A DNA stretch of 64,000 bases from Vibrio brasiliensis LMG 20546 (GTDB taxonomy: Bacteria; Pseudomonadota; Gammaproteobacteria; Enterobacterales; Vibrionaceae). The stretch is taken from the NCBI RefSeq assembly GCF_000189255.1, contig NZ_AEVS01000088.1, positions 1 to 64,000 of the forward strand, read 5' to 3'. Both the position numbers and the translations under genes were made by a program. The notes under the pieces are model-generated. The model ran no database searches and was not told the origin of the DNA. It saw only the letters and a program-made list of their open reading frames with translations. This document shows positions 35,423 to 45,064 of this stretch, one piece after another (the first letter of the stretch is position 1; the number at the start of each line of letters is the position of its first letter).

Positions 35423-36061
35423 ATGAATACAATTACCACCGCGTTTCCTGATGCGGTACATGATAGTCAATACTGTTTTAGACGGCTGCTCACCGCACTG
35501 TCAGAACCGGGGAAGTTGACGACTCTCGACTGCTGTTTAGGTTTTAGTCCAATGCACAGTGCAGCAACACAAACCTTGCTGACATTAGCCGACAACACGA
35601 CCCAGCTATGGCTATCAAGCAGCTATGCTTCGCAAAAAAATCTAATCGATAACTTACGTTTTCATTGCGGAGTCTCGATTGAGCCTTCGCAACAAAAAGC
35701 CAGCTTCGCGGTAATCGCAGAGCAAGACCTAGCCGAGTTTTCATGGGGGGATGCCACCTTCTCCCCGGGTAATGAAGAATACCCGGACTCGTCAACCACT
35801 GTGATTGTCGAACTGAATGCTCTTTCTATTGCATCTGAGTCAACGGCAAGCCAAGTACTGCGCCTGACAGGCCCGGGAATTAAAACGCATGTCGAGATCG
35901 ACAGTGGCTCCATGCCAACGTCTCTGATGACGTTTCTAGAGCAGCGCCAAGAGCGCTACACCTTCCCGCGCGGTATTGATTTACTGCTTGTCAGCGGCGA
36001 AACGTTATTGGCTATCCCACGCACAACCAAGATAGAGGTGACCGCATGTACGTCGCAGTGA
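35423..36061 (+). CDS. phnH: PhnH, C-P lyase core subunit
   Basis: About 212 residues, as expected for PhnH. The conserved N terminus is visible: HDSQYCFRRLLTALSEPG. The LTGPGIKTHVEI segment and the C-terminal FPRGIDLLLVSGETLLAIPRTTKIE are typical. It forms a dimer within PhnGHIJ. The ATG at 35423 is chosen because the open frame upstream (from 35354) is not conserved. Its end overlaps phnI by 16 bp. Confidence 0.94.
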   Translation: MNTITTAFPDAVHDSQYCFRRLLTALSEPGKLTTLDCCLGFSPMHSAATQTLLTLADNTTQLWLSSSYASQKNLIDNLRFHCGVSIEPSQQKASFAVIAEQDLAEFSWGDATFSPGNEEYPDSSTTVIVELNALSIASESTASQVLRLTGPGIKTHVEIDSGSMPTSLMTFLEQRQERYTFPRGIDLLLVSGETLLAIPRTTKIEVTACTSQ

Positions 36062-37128
36062 AAGGCGGTGAAAAGGCCATCAATAACGCCCACCAGTTAC
36101 AAGCAAAGAAACGTCGCGGTGATAGCACCGTCACTGAGCTAAGCGTTGAGCAAATTTGCCAGCAGCTCGCTGGCTCAGTTGACCGAGTGATGACGGAAGG
36201 TGGTATCTACGATCCTGAGCTTGCAGGACTTGCGATAAAGCAAGCCAATGGTGATTTGGTCGAGGCTATTTTCTTGTTACGCGCTTATCGAACCACTCTG
36301 CCTCGCTTGTCGGTGACGCAGCCTGTCGAGACCAGCAAGATGCGTATCGAGCGCCGAATCTCTGCCATCTATAAAGATCTGCCGGGCGGCCAAGTGTTAG
36401 GTCCAACTTATGATTACACACACCGATTGTTGGACTTTGCTCTGCTAGCGGAAGGTGAAACGCCGCAAGTTGATTCATCTGAATCAGAACCAATGCAAGC
36501 ATGCCCGCAGGTAATGGAAATGCTTGAGAAGCTAGAGCTAATGACAATCGAAGCAGACGGCGACAAAGCGCCACAAGATATTACGATGAATCCGGTGACT
36601 TATCCCTGTGACCGCAGTGCGCGCTTACAAAATCTGGTGCGTGGTGATGAAGGCTTCTTATTGGCCTTGGGCTACTCAACTCAACGTGGCTACGGTCGTA
36701 ATCACCCCTTTGCTGGTGAGATTCGCATTGGTCAATGTGCTGTATCACTTGTGCCTGAAGAGTTGGGCTTTGCGATTGATATCGGCGAGATCGAGTTGAC
36801 GGAATGTCAGATGGTGAACGAGTTCGAAGGCAGTAAAACCGAGAAGCCGAAGTTCACTCGTGGCTATGGCCTCACCTTTGGCTCAACTGAGCGCAAAGCA
36901 ATGTCGATGGCATTAGTAGACCGCGCTCTGCAGGCTCCCGAGTATGGCGAGATGGTTGATGGCCCAGCTCAAGATGAAGAGTTTGTGCTCTCACACTCAG
37001 ATAACGTCGAGGCTGCCGGCTTTGTTTCTCACCTTAAACTTCCACACTACGTAGACTTCCAGTCTGAATTGGAACTGCTGCGTAAGATGCATCAGGAGCA
37101 CGACACTAGCAAGGAGAACGAGTCATGA
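36046..37128 (+). CDS. phnI: PhnI, C-P lyase core subunit (nucleosidase-like)
   Basis: A 360-residue PhnI. The start MYVAVKGGEKAINNAHQL and the internal GLAIKQANGDLVEAIFLLRAYR and YGLTFGSTERKAMSMALVDRAL are family hallmarks. PhnI alone hydrolyses purine nucleosides; in the complex it catalyses displacement of adenine by phosphonate on ATP with PhnG, H and L. It overlaps phnH by 16 bp and phnJ by 4 bp (ATGA), implying translational coupling. Confidence 0.96.
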   Translation: MYVAVKGGEKAINNAHQLQAKKRRGDSTVTELSVEQICQQLAGSVDRVMTEGGIYDPELAGLAIKQANGDLVEAIFLLRAYRTTLPRLSVTQPVETSKMRIERRISAIYKDLPGGQVLGPTYDYTHRLLDFALLAEGETPQVDSSESEPMQACPQVMEMLEKLELMTIEADGDKAPQDITMNPVTYPCDRSARLQNLVRGDEGFLLALGYSTQRGYGRNHPFAGEIRIGQCAVSLVPEELGFAIDIGEIELTECQMVNEFEGSKTEKPKFTRGYGLTFGSTERKAMSMALVDRALQAPEYGEMVDGPAQDEEFVLSHSDNVEAAGFVSHLKLPHYVDFQSELELLRKMHQEHDTSKENES

Positions 37129-38009
37129 GCATGGTTTCAACTGCCGAACAAGGCATGACGGGCTACAACTATGGTTACCTTGATGAACAAACTAAGCGCA
37201 TGATTCGCCGTGCATTACTAAAAGCTGTCGCGATTCCGGGTTATCAGGTGCCATTTGGTGGTCGTGAGATGCCTATGCCGTATGGTTGGGGGACAGGTGG
37301 TGTACAGATCACTGCGGCAATAATCGGTACTAGCGACACGTTAAAGGTGATAGACCAAGGCGCAGACGACACCACCAACGCGGTCTCGATCCGCGAGTTC
37401 TTCAAATCAGTTGCCGATGCCCGCACGACAGAAAAGACCTTAGAGGCGAGCATTATTCAAACTCGTCACCGTATCCCCGAGACACCACTAGAGAATGGGC
37501 AGATCTTGGTCTATCAAGTGCCAATCCCTGAGCCACTTCGCTTTATCGAGCCACGTGAAACCGAGACACGTAAGATGCACGCGTTGGAAGAGTACGGGAT
37601 CATGCACGTCAAACTGTATGAAGATATCGCTCGATTTGGCCATATCGCAACCTCATATGCGTACCCGGTGTGCGTGGATGATCGCTACATTATGGACCCA
37701 TCGCCAATCCCAAAATTCGATAACCCAAAGATGGATGAGATGGAAGCGCTGCAACTGTTTGGTGCGGGGCGTGAAAAACGTATCTATGCCATCCCACCTT
37801 ACACCAAGGTTCGTAGTTTAGATTTTGATGACCACCCATTTGAGGTTCAGCGCTGGGACGATTGCTGTGCGATCTGTGGCTCTACCCATACCTTCCTTGA
37901 TGAAGTTGTTATGGATGATGACGGCAACCATATGTTTGTCTGCTCCGATACCGATTTCTGCCAACAGCAGGCCGCAAAAAATGAAGTTGTACAGGAGAAT
38001 TTTTCATGA
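37125..38009 (+). CDS. phnJ: PhnJ, radical-SAM C-P lyase
   Basis: A 294-residue catalytic subunit that cleaves the C-P bond of ribosyl-phosphonate cyclic-phosphate-type intermediates using a 4Fe-4S cluster and S-adenosylmethionine. The C-terminal cluster of cysteines is visible: DDCCAICGS near residue 245 and FVCSDTDFC about 20 residues later, the conserved spacing in PhnJ. Other hallmarks are GYLDEQTKRMIRRALLKAVA and PFGGREMPMPYGWGTGG. It overlaps phnI and phnK by 4 bp. Confidence 0.97.
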   Translation: MSMVSTAEQGMTGYNYGYLDEQTKRMIRRALLKAVAIPGYQVPFGGREMPMPYGWGTGGVQITAAIIGTSDTLKVIDQGADDTTNAVSIREFFKSVADARTTEKTLEASIIQTRHRIPETPLENGQILVYQVPIPEPLRFIEPRETETRKMHALEEYGIMHVKLYEDIARFGHIATSYAYPVCVDDRYIMDPSPIPKFDNPKMDEMEALQLFGAGREKRIYAIPPYTKVRSLDFDDHPFEVQRWDDCCAICGSTHTFLDEVVMDDDGNHMFVCSDTDFCQQQAAKNEVVQENFS

Positions 38010-38821
38010 ACAACCTATCAATGAACATCGACATGGAAACACCACTGCTGTCGGTTCGTGAACTCACCATGCTCTACGCTCCGGGCAAAGGCTTCACCAA
38101 CGTAAGCTTTGACTTATTCCCTGGGGAAGTACTTGGCATCGTAGGTGAGTCTGGTTCAGGCAAAAGTACTTTACTTAAATCCTTATCGGGTCGAAAAAAT
38201 CCAGACAGTGGTGAGGTGCTTTATGTACGTGGTAGCGGTGACCAGCAGCTCAGTCAATTAGCTGACCTTTATAAGATGGAAGAAAGCGAACGTCGCCAGC
38301 TGCTACGCACGGAATGGGGCGTAGTGCACCAACACCCAATGGATGGCCTACGTGCTCGAGTCTCCGCTGGCGGTAACATCGGCGAACGCCTGATGGCGGT
38401 CGGTGAGCGTAACTACGGTGAGATCCGAGCGGAGGCTTCTAAATGGCTCAGTGATGTTGAGATTCCAACCGATCGCATCGATGACATGCCAACGACTTTC
38501 TCTGGTGGCATGCAGCAGCGTTTGCAAATTGCCCGTAACCTGGTGACTTCGCCAAAGCTTATCTTCATGGATGAGCCAACGGGCGGACTGGATGTATCCG
38601 TTCAGGCCAAGTTGCTTGATTTGCTACGCCGCCTCGTGACTGAACTCAATCTGGCGGTGGTGATCGTGACCCACGATTTAGCCGTTGCGCGTCTACTGGC
38701 ACACCGCCTGATGGTGATGCGCCGCAGTGAAGTGGTTGAGATGGGTTTGACCGACCAAGTGCTCGATGATCCACAACACCCATACACACAGTTACTGGTC
38801 TCTTCGGTATTGCAGAACTAG
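38006..38821 (+). CDS. phnK: PhnK, ABC-type ATPase of the C-P lyase complex
   Basis: A 271-residue ABC ATPase that docks on PhnJ and is not a transporter. The Walker [10 protein letters not shown], signature [16 protein letters not shown], Walker [13 protein letters not shown] and the H-loop TH in [11 protein letters not shown] are complete. The Y-rich insert of PhnK is replaced by a segment with [24 protein letters not shown], normal for the family. ATG overlaps the phnJ stop. Confidence 0.95.
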   Translation: MNNLSMNIDMETPLLSVRELTMLYAPGKGFTNVSFDLFPGEVLGIVGESGSGKSTLLKSLSGRKNPDSGEVLYVRGSGDQQLSQLADLYKMEESERRQLLRTEWGVVHQHPMDGLRARVSAGGNIGERLMAVGERNYGEIRAEASKWLSDVEIPTDRIDDMPTTFSGGMQQRLQIARNLVTSPKLIFMDEPTGGLDVSVQAKLLDLLRRLVTELNLAVVIVTHDLAVARLLAHRLMVMRRSEVVEMGLTDQVLDDPQHPYTQLLVSSVLQN

Positions 38822-38831
38822 GAATAAGCAG

Positions 38832-39545
38832 ATGACAAATCAGACCAAAATCAAGGTGTCGAACGTAAGCAAGACATTCGTTCTGCATAACCAAAATAGT
38901 GTGGCACTTGAAGTGCTAAACGGCGCTGAGTTTTCCGTCGCGAGTCATGAGTGTGTCGTACTCAATGGCTGCTCAGGCTCAGGTAAATCAACGCTACTGC
39001 GTGCTCTGTACGCTAACTACCTTGTCGATAGTGGTGATATCGAGGTTTCGCACCAGGGCCGTTGGGTCAATATCGCCACCGCTCAGCCACGCGAAATCAT
39101 TAATGTACGCAAACACACCATTGGCTGGGTAAGCCAGTTCCTCCGTGTTATTCCACGCATTAGCGCATTGGAAGTGGTGATGCAGCCGATGTTAGAGATG
39201 GGTGGCTGTCCAAAAGAGGCAGAGCAGAAAGCAAAGCGGTTACTGACTCGTCTCAATGTGCCAGAGCATTTGTGGCACCTTGCCCCAGCAACGTTCTCTG
39301 GTGGTGAGCAGCAGCGAGTCAACATTGCTCGTGGCTTTATCGTGCATTACCCAATCTTGTTACTCGATGAGCCAACTGCTTCTCTGGATGCCACCAACAG
39401 TGCGGTTGTCGTGAGCTTGATTAACGAAGCCAAACAACGTGGTGCCGCTATCGTGGGGATTTTCCACGACCAAGAGACAAGAGACCAAGTCGCCGATCGT
39501 CTGTATGACGTGAAGAAAACTCAATCCATGGCAGCCTGCGCATAA
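38832..39545 (+). CDS. phnL: PhnL, ABC-type ATPase of the C-P lyase pathway
   Basis: A 237-residue ABC ATPase needed for the PhnGHI reaction. The Walker [11 protein letters not shown], signature [16 protein letters not shown] and Walker [12 protein letters not shown] are clear. The [18 protein letters not shown]-loop segment is typical of PhnL. The ATG at 38832, just after the phnK stop, is preferred over the longer open frame reaching into phnK. Confidence 0.95.
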   Translation: MTNQTKIKVSNVSKTFVLHNQNSVALEVLNGAEFSVASHECVVLNGCSGSGKSTLLRALYANYLVDSGDIEVSHQGRWVNIATAQPREIINVRKHTIGWVSQFLRVIPRISALEVVMQPMLEMGGCPKEAEQKAKRLLTRLNVPEHLWHLAPATFSGGEQQRVNIARGFIVHYPILLLDEPTASLDATNSAVVVSLINEAKQRGAAIVGIFHDQETRDQVADRLYDVKKTQSMAACA

Positions 39546-39558
39546 GGGAGATAGCAGC

Positions 39559-40692
39559 ATGATCATTACCAATGTCAATCTGGTTCTGGAAAACGAAGTC
39601 GTCAAAGGCTCAGTTGAAATCAAAGATGGCATCATTGCCAGTATGTCTGATACCCAAAGCCAGCTTCCTCAAGCGTTTGATGGAGAAAATGGCCACTTAA
39701 TGCCAGGGTTTATTGAACTCCATACTGACAACCTTGAGCAGTATTTCACCCCGCGCCCTAAAGTTGACTGGCCTCCATTTTCAGCCATGAGTGCCCATGA
39801 CACTCAACTGATCGGCTCCGGCATTACCACGGTACTTGATGCCGTTTGTCTGGGGGATTATCGAGATGAGAAACGCCAGGCGAATCTTGAACAATTCATC
39901 AATACAGTGGTTGAAAGCCAAAAGCGTAATTTAACCCGTGCCGAGCATCGTCTGCATCTGCGCTGCGAAGTGCCACATGAAAGCACAGTGCCGGCATTTG
40001 AGAAGTTTGTGGATCTGCCAGAGGTGCAGCTCGTCTCCCTGATGGATCACGCTCCCGGACAACGTCAATTCGTCAACCTTGAGGCGTACCGAACCTACTA
40101 TCAGGCCAAGTACAACTTAGCAGACCATGAAATGGAAGCGTATGAAGCCCGCCAAATGTCATTGTCAGAGCGTTGGTCGACCCAAAACCGCAACGAGATC
40201 TGCCGCCAGTGCCGTGAGCTGGGCATTCCAACCGCTAGCCATGACGATGCTACTGAAGAGCATGTGACCGAATCTAAACAACTCGGCATGGTGATTGCCG
40301 AATTCCCGACCACGATTGAAGCGGCGAAGCGCTCCCATGAGTTAGGTCTGAAGGTGTTGATGGGGGCGCCAAACGTGGTACGTGGTGGCTCACACTCCGG
40401 TAATGTGGCGGTGTATGAATTAGCGTCACTAGGGGTGTTGGATATTCTTTCGTCAGATTACTACCCAATGAGTCTTCTGGAAGGTGTTTACATGCTGGCT
40501 GAGGATGAGCGTAATAGTCTAACGTTGCCACAAGCGGTACAACTGGTGACCAAGAACCCGGCACAAGCCCTCAATTTAGATGACCGGGGAATGATCGCTG
40601 AAGGCAAGCGTGCCGATATGGTGTTAGCGCATAAAGTTGATGGTCACCCATTGGTGAAGCGTGTTTGGCGTCAAGGCAAGAAGGTTTTCTAA
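39559..40692 (+). CDS. phnM: PhnM, triphosphate ribosyl-phosphonate diphosphatase
   Basis: A 377-residue amidohydrolase-family enzyme that releases pyrophosphate from the ribosyl triphosphonate intermediate. Metal-binding motifs are visible: IELHTDNLEQYFTPRP (variant HxD of the barrel), the DHAPGQRQ motif and SHDDATEEHV late in the barrel. GTGGCTC-coded RGGSHSGNVAVYELA and DILSSDYYP are PhnM hallmarks. AAGGGAG lies upstream of the start. Confidence 0.96.
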   Translation: MIITNVNLVLENEVVKGSVEIKDGIIASMSDTQSQLPQAFDGENGHLMPGFIELHTDNLEQYFTPRPKVDWPPFSAMSAHDTQLIGSGITTVLDAVCLGDYRDEKRQANLEQFINTVVESQKRNLTRAEHRLHLRCEVPHESTVPAFEKFVDLPEVQLVSLMDHAPGQRQFVNLEAYRTYYQAKYNLADHEMEAYEARQMSLSERWSTQNRNEICRQCRELGIPTASHDDATEEHVTESKQLGMVIAEFPTTIEAAKRSHELGLKVLMGAPNVVRGGSHSGNVAVYELASLGVLDILSSDYYPMSLLEGVYMLAEDERNSLTLPQAVQLVTKNPAQALNLDDRGMIAEGKRADMVLAHKVDGHPLVKRVWRQGKKVF

Positions 40693-40694
40693 TC

Positions 40695-41366
40695 GTGGAA
40701 AAAACACTCATCAAAGGAGCATCTTCGGATGCTTCTTTTATTCGAAGCAGCCAGACTCTTACCGGTAAGCTTTTCTATATCGTTGGCCCTTCAGGTGTTG
40801 GTAAAGATAGCCTGATAGAGACAGTGCGCCATCAGTATGTTGATCAGTTTATGGCCGCTCATCGCTACATTACCCGTTGTGCTAAGGCTGGTGGAGAGAA
40901 TCATGTCGCGCTCAGTGAGGCCGAATTTGCTTCACGAAGAGACAGTCAATTATTCGCAATGCACTGGGTTGCCCATGGCAATCACTATGGCGTTGGCAGT
41001 GAGGTGCTTTCTTGGTTAGAGCAGGGCCACAACGTAATACTCAATGGCTCTCGTGCTCAGTTGGAACAAGCAAAAGCGGTTTTTGGTCAGGCGTTGGTCA
41101 CGGTTGTTGTCACGGTTGCGCCAAACGTTCTGAGGCAGCGTCTGGTACAGCGAGGACGTGAAACGGATGAAGAGATTGAACGCCGTTTGTTGCGAAGCGA
41201 ACAGTTTTGTTTAGGTGATGTAGAAGGCGTTTTTGAGCTCGATAATAGCCATAGCCTGGAACAGGCCGCAGAGCAGTTTTGGCAGATACATCGAACCGCA
41301 GTTCTGGGAGCTGACCATTGCGTGACTCAATCTGACGGTATTGTTGGCAAGGAGTATACGGCTTGA
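40695..41366 (+). CDS. phnN: PhnN, ribose 1,5-bisphosphate phosphokinase
   Basis: About 223 residues. A P-loop kinase with GPSGVGKDSLIETVR, resembling guanylate kinase, plus the lid RYITRCAK and the C-terminal DNSHSLEQAAEQFW. It phosphorylates ribose 1,5-bisphosphate to PRPP, returning the sugar from C-P lyase. The start is probably GTG 40695, immediately after the phnM stop; the frame is open upstream from 40665 inside phnM. It ends overlapping the TTG start of phnP (TTGA). Confidence 0.92.
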   Translation: MEKTLIKGASSDASFIRSSQTLTGKLFYIVGPSGVGKDSLIETVRHQYVDQFMAAHRYITRCAKAGGENHVALSEAEFASRRDSQLFAMHWVAHGNHYGVGSEVLSWLEQGHNVILNGSRAQLEQAKAVFGQALVTVVVTVAPNVLRQRLVQRGRETDEEIERRLLRSEQFCLGDVEGVFELDNSHSLEQAAEQFWQIHRTAVLGADHCVTQSDGIVGKEYTA

Positions 41367-42130
41367 AACTGACTTTATTAGGCACTGCTGGTTCAGAGAT
41401 GGTCCCTGTCTATGGGTGTGAATGCTCGGTTTGTACTCAAGCTCAAAACGATCCTTCATTGAGAAGAGAAAAAGCGTCAGCCTTATTAGAGCACAATGGC
41501 CATAAGTTGTTACTCGATGCCAACGCTCCGGATCTGCTCAAACGGTTTCCATCCGGTAGCATAGACACCATCTTGTTAACGCATTACCACATGGATCATG
41601 TCATCAGCCTGTTTGACCTTCGAACAGGAAAAGGGCCTACCATCCCGGTGTTCTCGCCTGATGACCCGCGTGGTTGCGATGATCTATACAAGCACCCTGG
41701 CTGTTTAGATTTCTCTTCTCGAGCGAAGCCCTTTGAACCCTTTCACTGGCAAGATATCACCATTACACCGCTGCCGCTGATTCATTCCAAACTATGTTTG
41801 GGTTATGGCTTTGAGTATCAGGGTAAGTGCTTTGCTTACCTGACGGATACCAACGGCCTGCCACCGGAAACAGAGGCGTGGCTAGCTCAACGCAATGTGG
41901 AGTGGATGATCATCGATTGTAGCTTTCCGCCAATTGAGTGTGAGCAGCTGCGATTGTCTAAAAACCACAACGATATCAGCCAGATTCTCGATATTTCAGA
42001 GCGCTGTCAGCCTGCCAATATGGGGCTAACCCACCTTAGTCATACCTTACTTGAATGGGCACACGCCCATCCAGAGTTCTTCAATCAAAGTCTGCACCTG
42101 CTTAGAGACAACCAGGAGATAAAAATATGA
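41363..42130 (+). CDS. phnP: PhnP, phosphoribosyl cyclic phosphodiesterase
   Basis: A 255-residue metallo-beta-lactamase-fold hydrolase that opens the 5-phosphoribosyl 1,2-cyclic phosphate made by PhnJ. The metal motif TILLTHYHMDHVISL gives HxHxDH. The extra zinc cysteines are near the N terminus (CECSVCTQAQ). A late GLTHLSHTL gives the last histidine. The TTG start overlaps the phnN stop, with AAGGAG upstream. Confidence 0.95.
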   Translation: MKLTLLGTAGSEMVPVYGCECSVCTQAQNDPSLRREKASALLEHNGHKLLLDANAPDLLKRFPSGSIDTILLTHYHMDHVISLFDLRTGKGPTIPVFSPDDPRGCDDLYKHPGCLDFSSRAKPFEPFHWQDITITPLPLIHSKLCLGYGFEYQGKCFAYLTDTNGLPPETEAWLAQRNVEWMIIDCSFPPIECEQLRLSKNHNDISQILDISERCQPANMGLTHLSHTLLEWAHAHPEFFNQSLHLLRDNQEIKI

Positions 42131-42780
42131 CCCCAACTGTACCAAGCCAACCCGAATCAGCGCAGCTTTCTCATCAACCGCAAATCGCTCGCTGTGCCAG
42201 TATCCACAATACAACGCTTGGGCGTTGGACTGAAATCGCCGAGCGCTGCAAGCTAAATAACGTTTCAGTGGGCGATTACAGCTATATCCAAAATGACTGT
42301 GATCTCATGTTCACCGATGTCGGAAAATTTACCTCAATTGCTTCGTCAGTTCGTGTTAATCCAAGTAATCATCCTTGGTGGAGAGCCACCTTACACCACT
42401 TCACTTATCGACCGGGAAAATATGGGTTAGGGGAGAGCCCTCAGTCACTTGATGACGAGGTATTTGAATGGCGTGCAGAAGACAAAGTTTCTATTGGTCA
42501 CGATGTTTGGATTGGCCATGGTGCGATCATCTTGCCGGGAGTGACGATTGGCAACGGTTCTATTGTCGGCGCTGGTAGCGTAGTGACTAAGGATGTTGAA
42601 CCTTACACCATTGTGGTTGGTAACCCGGCGAGACTTTTACGTCCTCGTTTTGAGGATCCAACAATAGCGCAACGTTTAGAGGCGCTCGCCTGGTGGGAGT
42701 GGCCAGATTCACAAATTGCACACGCATTGCCACTGTTTCAAAAAAGCGCCGAAGAGTTCCTCCGCGTGTTTGACCAATAG
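42127..42780 (+). CDS. Hexapeptide-repeat acetyltransferase of phn operons
   Basis: A 217-residue left-handed-beta-helix acyltransferase of the DapH/GlmU-related type. The hexapeptide stretch is clear (VSIGHDVWIGHGAIILPGV, then IGNGSIVGAGSVVTKDV and GNPARLLR). The histidine in NPSNHPWWR and the segment DLMFTDVGKFTSIASSVR fit the phosphonate-associated subfamily found at the ends of many phn operons. It may acetylate an aminophosphonate or a ribosyl intermediate; this is not proven. It overlaps phnP by 4 bp, so is the last gene of the first phn transcription unit. Confidence 0.88.
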   Translation: MTPTVPSQPESAQLSHQPQIARCASIHNTTLGRWTEIAERCKLNNVSVGDYSYIQNDCDLMFTDVGKFTSIASSVRVNPSNHPWWRATLHHFTYRPGKYGLGESPQSLDDEVFEWRAEDKVSIGHDVWIGHGAIILPGVTIGNGSIVGAGSVVTKDVEPYTIVVGNPARLLRPRFEDPTIAQRLEALAWWEWPDSQIAHALPLFQKSAEEFLRVFDQ

Positions 42781-43120
42781 AGCTTCTTGCCACAATAAGC
42801 GTCAAACGGGTTTCGGCTCCCGACCAAGCCCCATTCACTTCTACGGCGCTCTGTTTTCTATTGGTTGAGCGCTTTTCATGACCAACTTATTACCGTTCGG
42901 TGTTAGATAGCATCTAATTATTTGTGTCATAGCCAGTCAGATTTCATGTACCAACAAGCCGCCGTTGGTCAGTAAGTTTATGTAATTTCGGCAAAAGGCG
43001 TATTCGGCTTCAATATCTGTCTAGCACATTAATTAACCTAAGTGTCACTAAATTGAACAATTTCTTTCAACAAGTTGAATTGTAATTGCTTCAGTATTTT
43101 AAAGATTATGGAGAAACATT
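42781..43120. promoter_or_regulatory. Regulatory gap before phnC with a PhnF-like half site
   Basis: About 340 bp. Near 43015-43030 is ATCTGTCTAGCACATT, sharing the TGTCTAG core with the palindrome upstream of phnF. A weak Pho-box-like GTGTCATAGCCAGTCAG occurs near 42923-42939. No terminator with a clean T-run was found after the hexapeptide gene. AAAGATTATGGAG near 43103-43115 provides the ribosome site of phnC. The operator calls are inferences. Confidence 0.4.
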
Positions 43121-43960
43121 ATGGCAATGGCTGCGCCGGTGTTTGAGGTCGTAAATGACCCATTTGAAGCACCGTTACTTGAACTCGGGCGTAAAGTGCT
43201 CGAGGTACAGAACCTTACCAAAGCGTACCAGCAAGAGAAACTGGTACTTGATGGGATCAGTTTCGAGCTGAGAGCCGGCGAATTCGTTGCTGTAGTCGGT
43301 CGTTCTGGAGCGGGTAAATCTACGTTGTTGCATACTTTGAACGGCACAATACCAGCAACCAGTGGGCATATTCTCAATGTCCATACTGACTTAACTACGG
43401 ATGACGTACTAAGTATGAACCGCAGAGAGCTCCGTAACTGGCGTACTCACTGTGGCATGATTTTTCAGGACTTCTGCTTAGTGCCTCGCCTGGATGTTAT
43501 CTCTAATGTGTTGCTTGGTCGCCTCAGTTTTACCTCAACGTTCAAATCTCTGCTCAAAGTCTTTAGTGATGCAGACCGAGCGGAAGCCATCGAACTACTT
43601 AAATGGCTCAATATGTTGCCCTATGCACTTCAGCGCGCTGAAAACCTATCTGGTGGTCAGCAGCAGCGTGTGGCGATTTGCCGCGCAATGATGCAGAAAC
43701 CCAAGATTCTACTAGCGGATGAGCCAGTCGCATCACTCGATCCTAAAAACACGGTTCGCATTATGGAAGCGCTACAAAAAGTTGCATCCGATGGGGTTGG
43801 GGTGATGGTGAACCTGCATTCAATTGAACTGGTTCAACAGTACTGCACACGAGTTATCGGTCTGGCGAAAGGTCGCGTGATTTACGATGGCCACCCATCT
43901 GGATTGGATGAACAGATTTTGAACCAGTTGTACGGCGACGAAATCGATCAGGTGAGCTAA
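43121..43960 (+). CDS. phnC: PhnC, phosphonate ABC transporter ATPase
   Basis: A 279-residue transporter ATPase. The Walker [11 protein letters not shown]-loop [15 protein letters not shown], signature [15 protein letters not shown] and Walker [13 protein letters not shown] are complete, and HSIEL supplies the H-loop. The NVLLGRL stretch is characteristic of PhnC. An N-terminal extension of about 25 residues precedes the first strand. It is the first gene of a transporter unit downstream of the catabolic operon. Confidence 0.95.
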   Translation: MAMAAPVFEVVNDPFEAPLLELGRKVLEVQNLTKAYQQEKLVLDGISFELRAGEFVAVVGRSGAGKSTLLHTLNGTIPATSGHILNVHTDLTTDDVLSMNRRELRNWRTHCGMIFQDFCLVPRLDVISNVLLGRLSFTSTFKSLLKVFSDADRAEAIELLKWLNMLPYALQRAENLSGGQQQRVAICRAMMQKPKILLADEPVASLDPKNTVRIMEALQKVASDGVGVMVNLHSIELVQQYCTRVIGLAKGRVIYDGHPSGLDEQILNQLYGDEIDQVS

Positions 43961-44042
43961 ACGTAGCTCAAACGTTTTATTACTTCACTTACTACACACA
44001 ACGAGCACACATGCTCAAAATCTTTTGATTTAAGGATAGAAA

Positions 44043-44963
44043 ATGAAAAAGGTATTTGCCCTAGGTATGATCGCAGCTTCAATGGCTACTTTTAATGCTC
44101 AAGCAGCACCAAAGGAAATCAACCTCGGTATTCTTGGTGGCCAAAATGCAGCTCAGCAAATTGGTGATAATCAGTGTGTCGCAGAGTTTCTCAAACAAGA
44201 GTTGGGTGTTAAGACCAATATCCGCAACTCAACGGATTACAACGCGGTAATCCAAGGTTTGCTAGGTAATAAGATTGACCTCGTCATCAACATGTCTCCT
44301 AAGTCTTACGCTGAAATCTACCTAAACGACCCAAAAGCGGTCGAACTCGTGGGTATCACGGTCGACAACACGGATGATTCGCGTGGCTACCACTCGGTGA
44401 TCTTGGTTAAGTCTGACAGTGAGTTCAAATCAATTGAAGATCTAAAAGGGACAGACTTCTCATTTGCAGATCCAAACTCGACGTCTGGTTTCCTCATTCC
44501 AAACAATCAGCTTGAGCAAAAGCTTGGCGGCAATATGGATAACGCATACAACGGCTACTTTAAGTCAGTTGGTTTTTCAGGCGGTCACGAGCAGGATATC
44601 GTTGGTGTAATCAATGGTCAGTTTGATGCAGCGGTCACTTGGTCTTCAATGCTGGGCGACGAGAACGAAGGCTACAGTGCTGGTGCAATCCGTCGTTACC
44701 TTGACCACGATAAAGACCTAATGAGCAAAATCCGTATCATCTGGAAATCGCCGCTGATTGCGAATGGCCCAACGCTGGTAAGTAACAATCTGGAGCCAAA
44801 ATTCAAAGCCGACCTAACGGCCGCAATCAAGAAGCTGTCTGCTGAACATAACGAGTGTTTCAGTAAGGCTGCGGGTGGCACGCTCCACCTGGCTGATACC
44901 AGCGTTGCAGAATACCAATCAATCATCGACCTGGTTAAAGCGACGAAATTCGCGAAGCGTTAA
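44043..44963 (+). CDS. phnD: PhnD, phosphonate-binding periplasmic protein
   Basis: A 306-residue type-II binding protein with a cleavable signal peptide ending AQA at about residue 21. It then reads KEINLGILGGQNA. The ligand-binding motif typical of PhnD (FADPNSTSGFLIPNN) and GAIRRYLDHDKDL are present. It delivers alkylphosphonates to PhnE. AAGGATAG precedes the start. Confidence 0.95.
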   Translation: MKKVFALGMIAASMATFNAQAAPKEINLGILGGQNAAQQIGDNQCVAEFLKQELGVKTNIRNSTDYNAVIQGLLGNKIDLVINMSPKSYAEIYLNDPKAVELVGITVDNTDDSRGYHSVILVKSDSEFKSIEDLKGTDFSFADPNSTSGFLIPNNQLEQKLGGNMDNAYNGYFKSVGFSGGHEQDIVGVINGQFDAAVTWSSMLGDENEGYSAGAIRRYLDHDKDLMSKIRIIWKSPLIANGPTLVSNNLEPKFKADLTAAIKKLSAEHNECFSKAAGGTLHLADTSVAEYQSIIDLVKATKFAKR

Positions 44964-45064
44964 TCCTTACTCTATGCCGTTCGCGGCTCGGCTTACTTCC
45001 CACTGCAAAGATGAATGCGGTTGGGGAGTAAGTTCTTCATTAGTTTTGTATCTTTGGATTTGTT

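Noticed and set aside
42923-42939. Pho box in front of phnC
   Set aside because: Only the first half resembles the consensus and the spacing is off by a base; mentioned only as weak.
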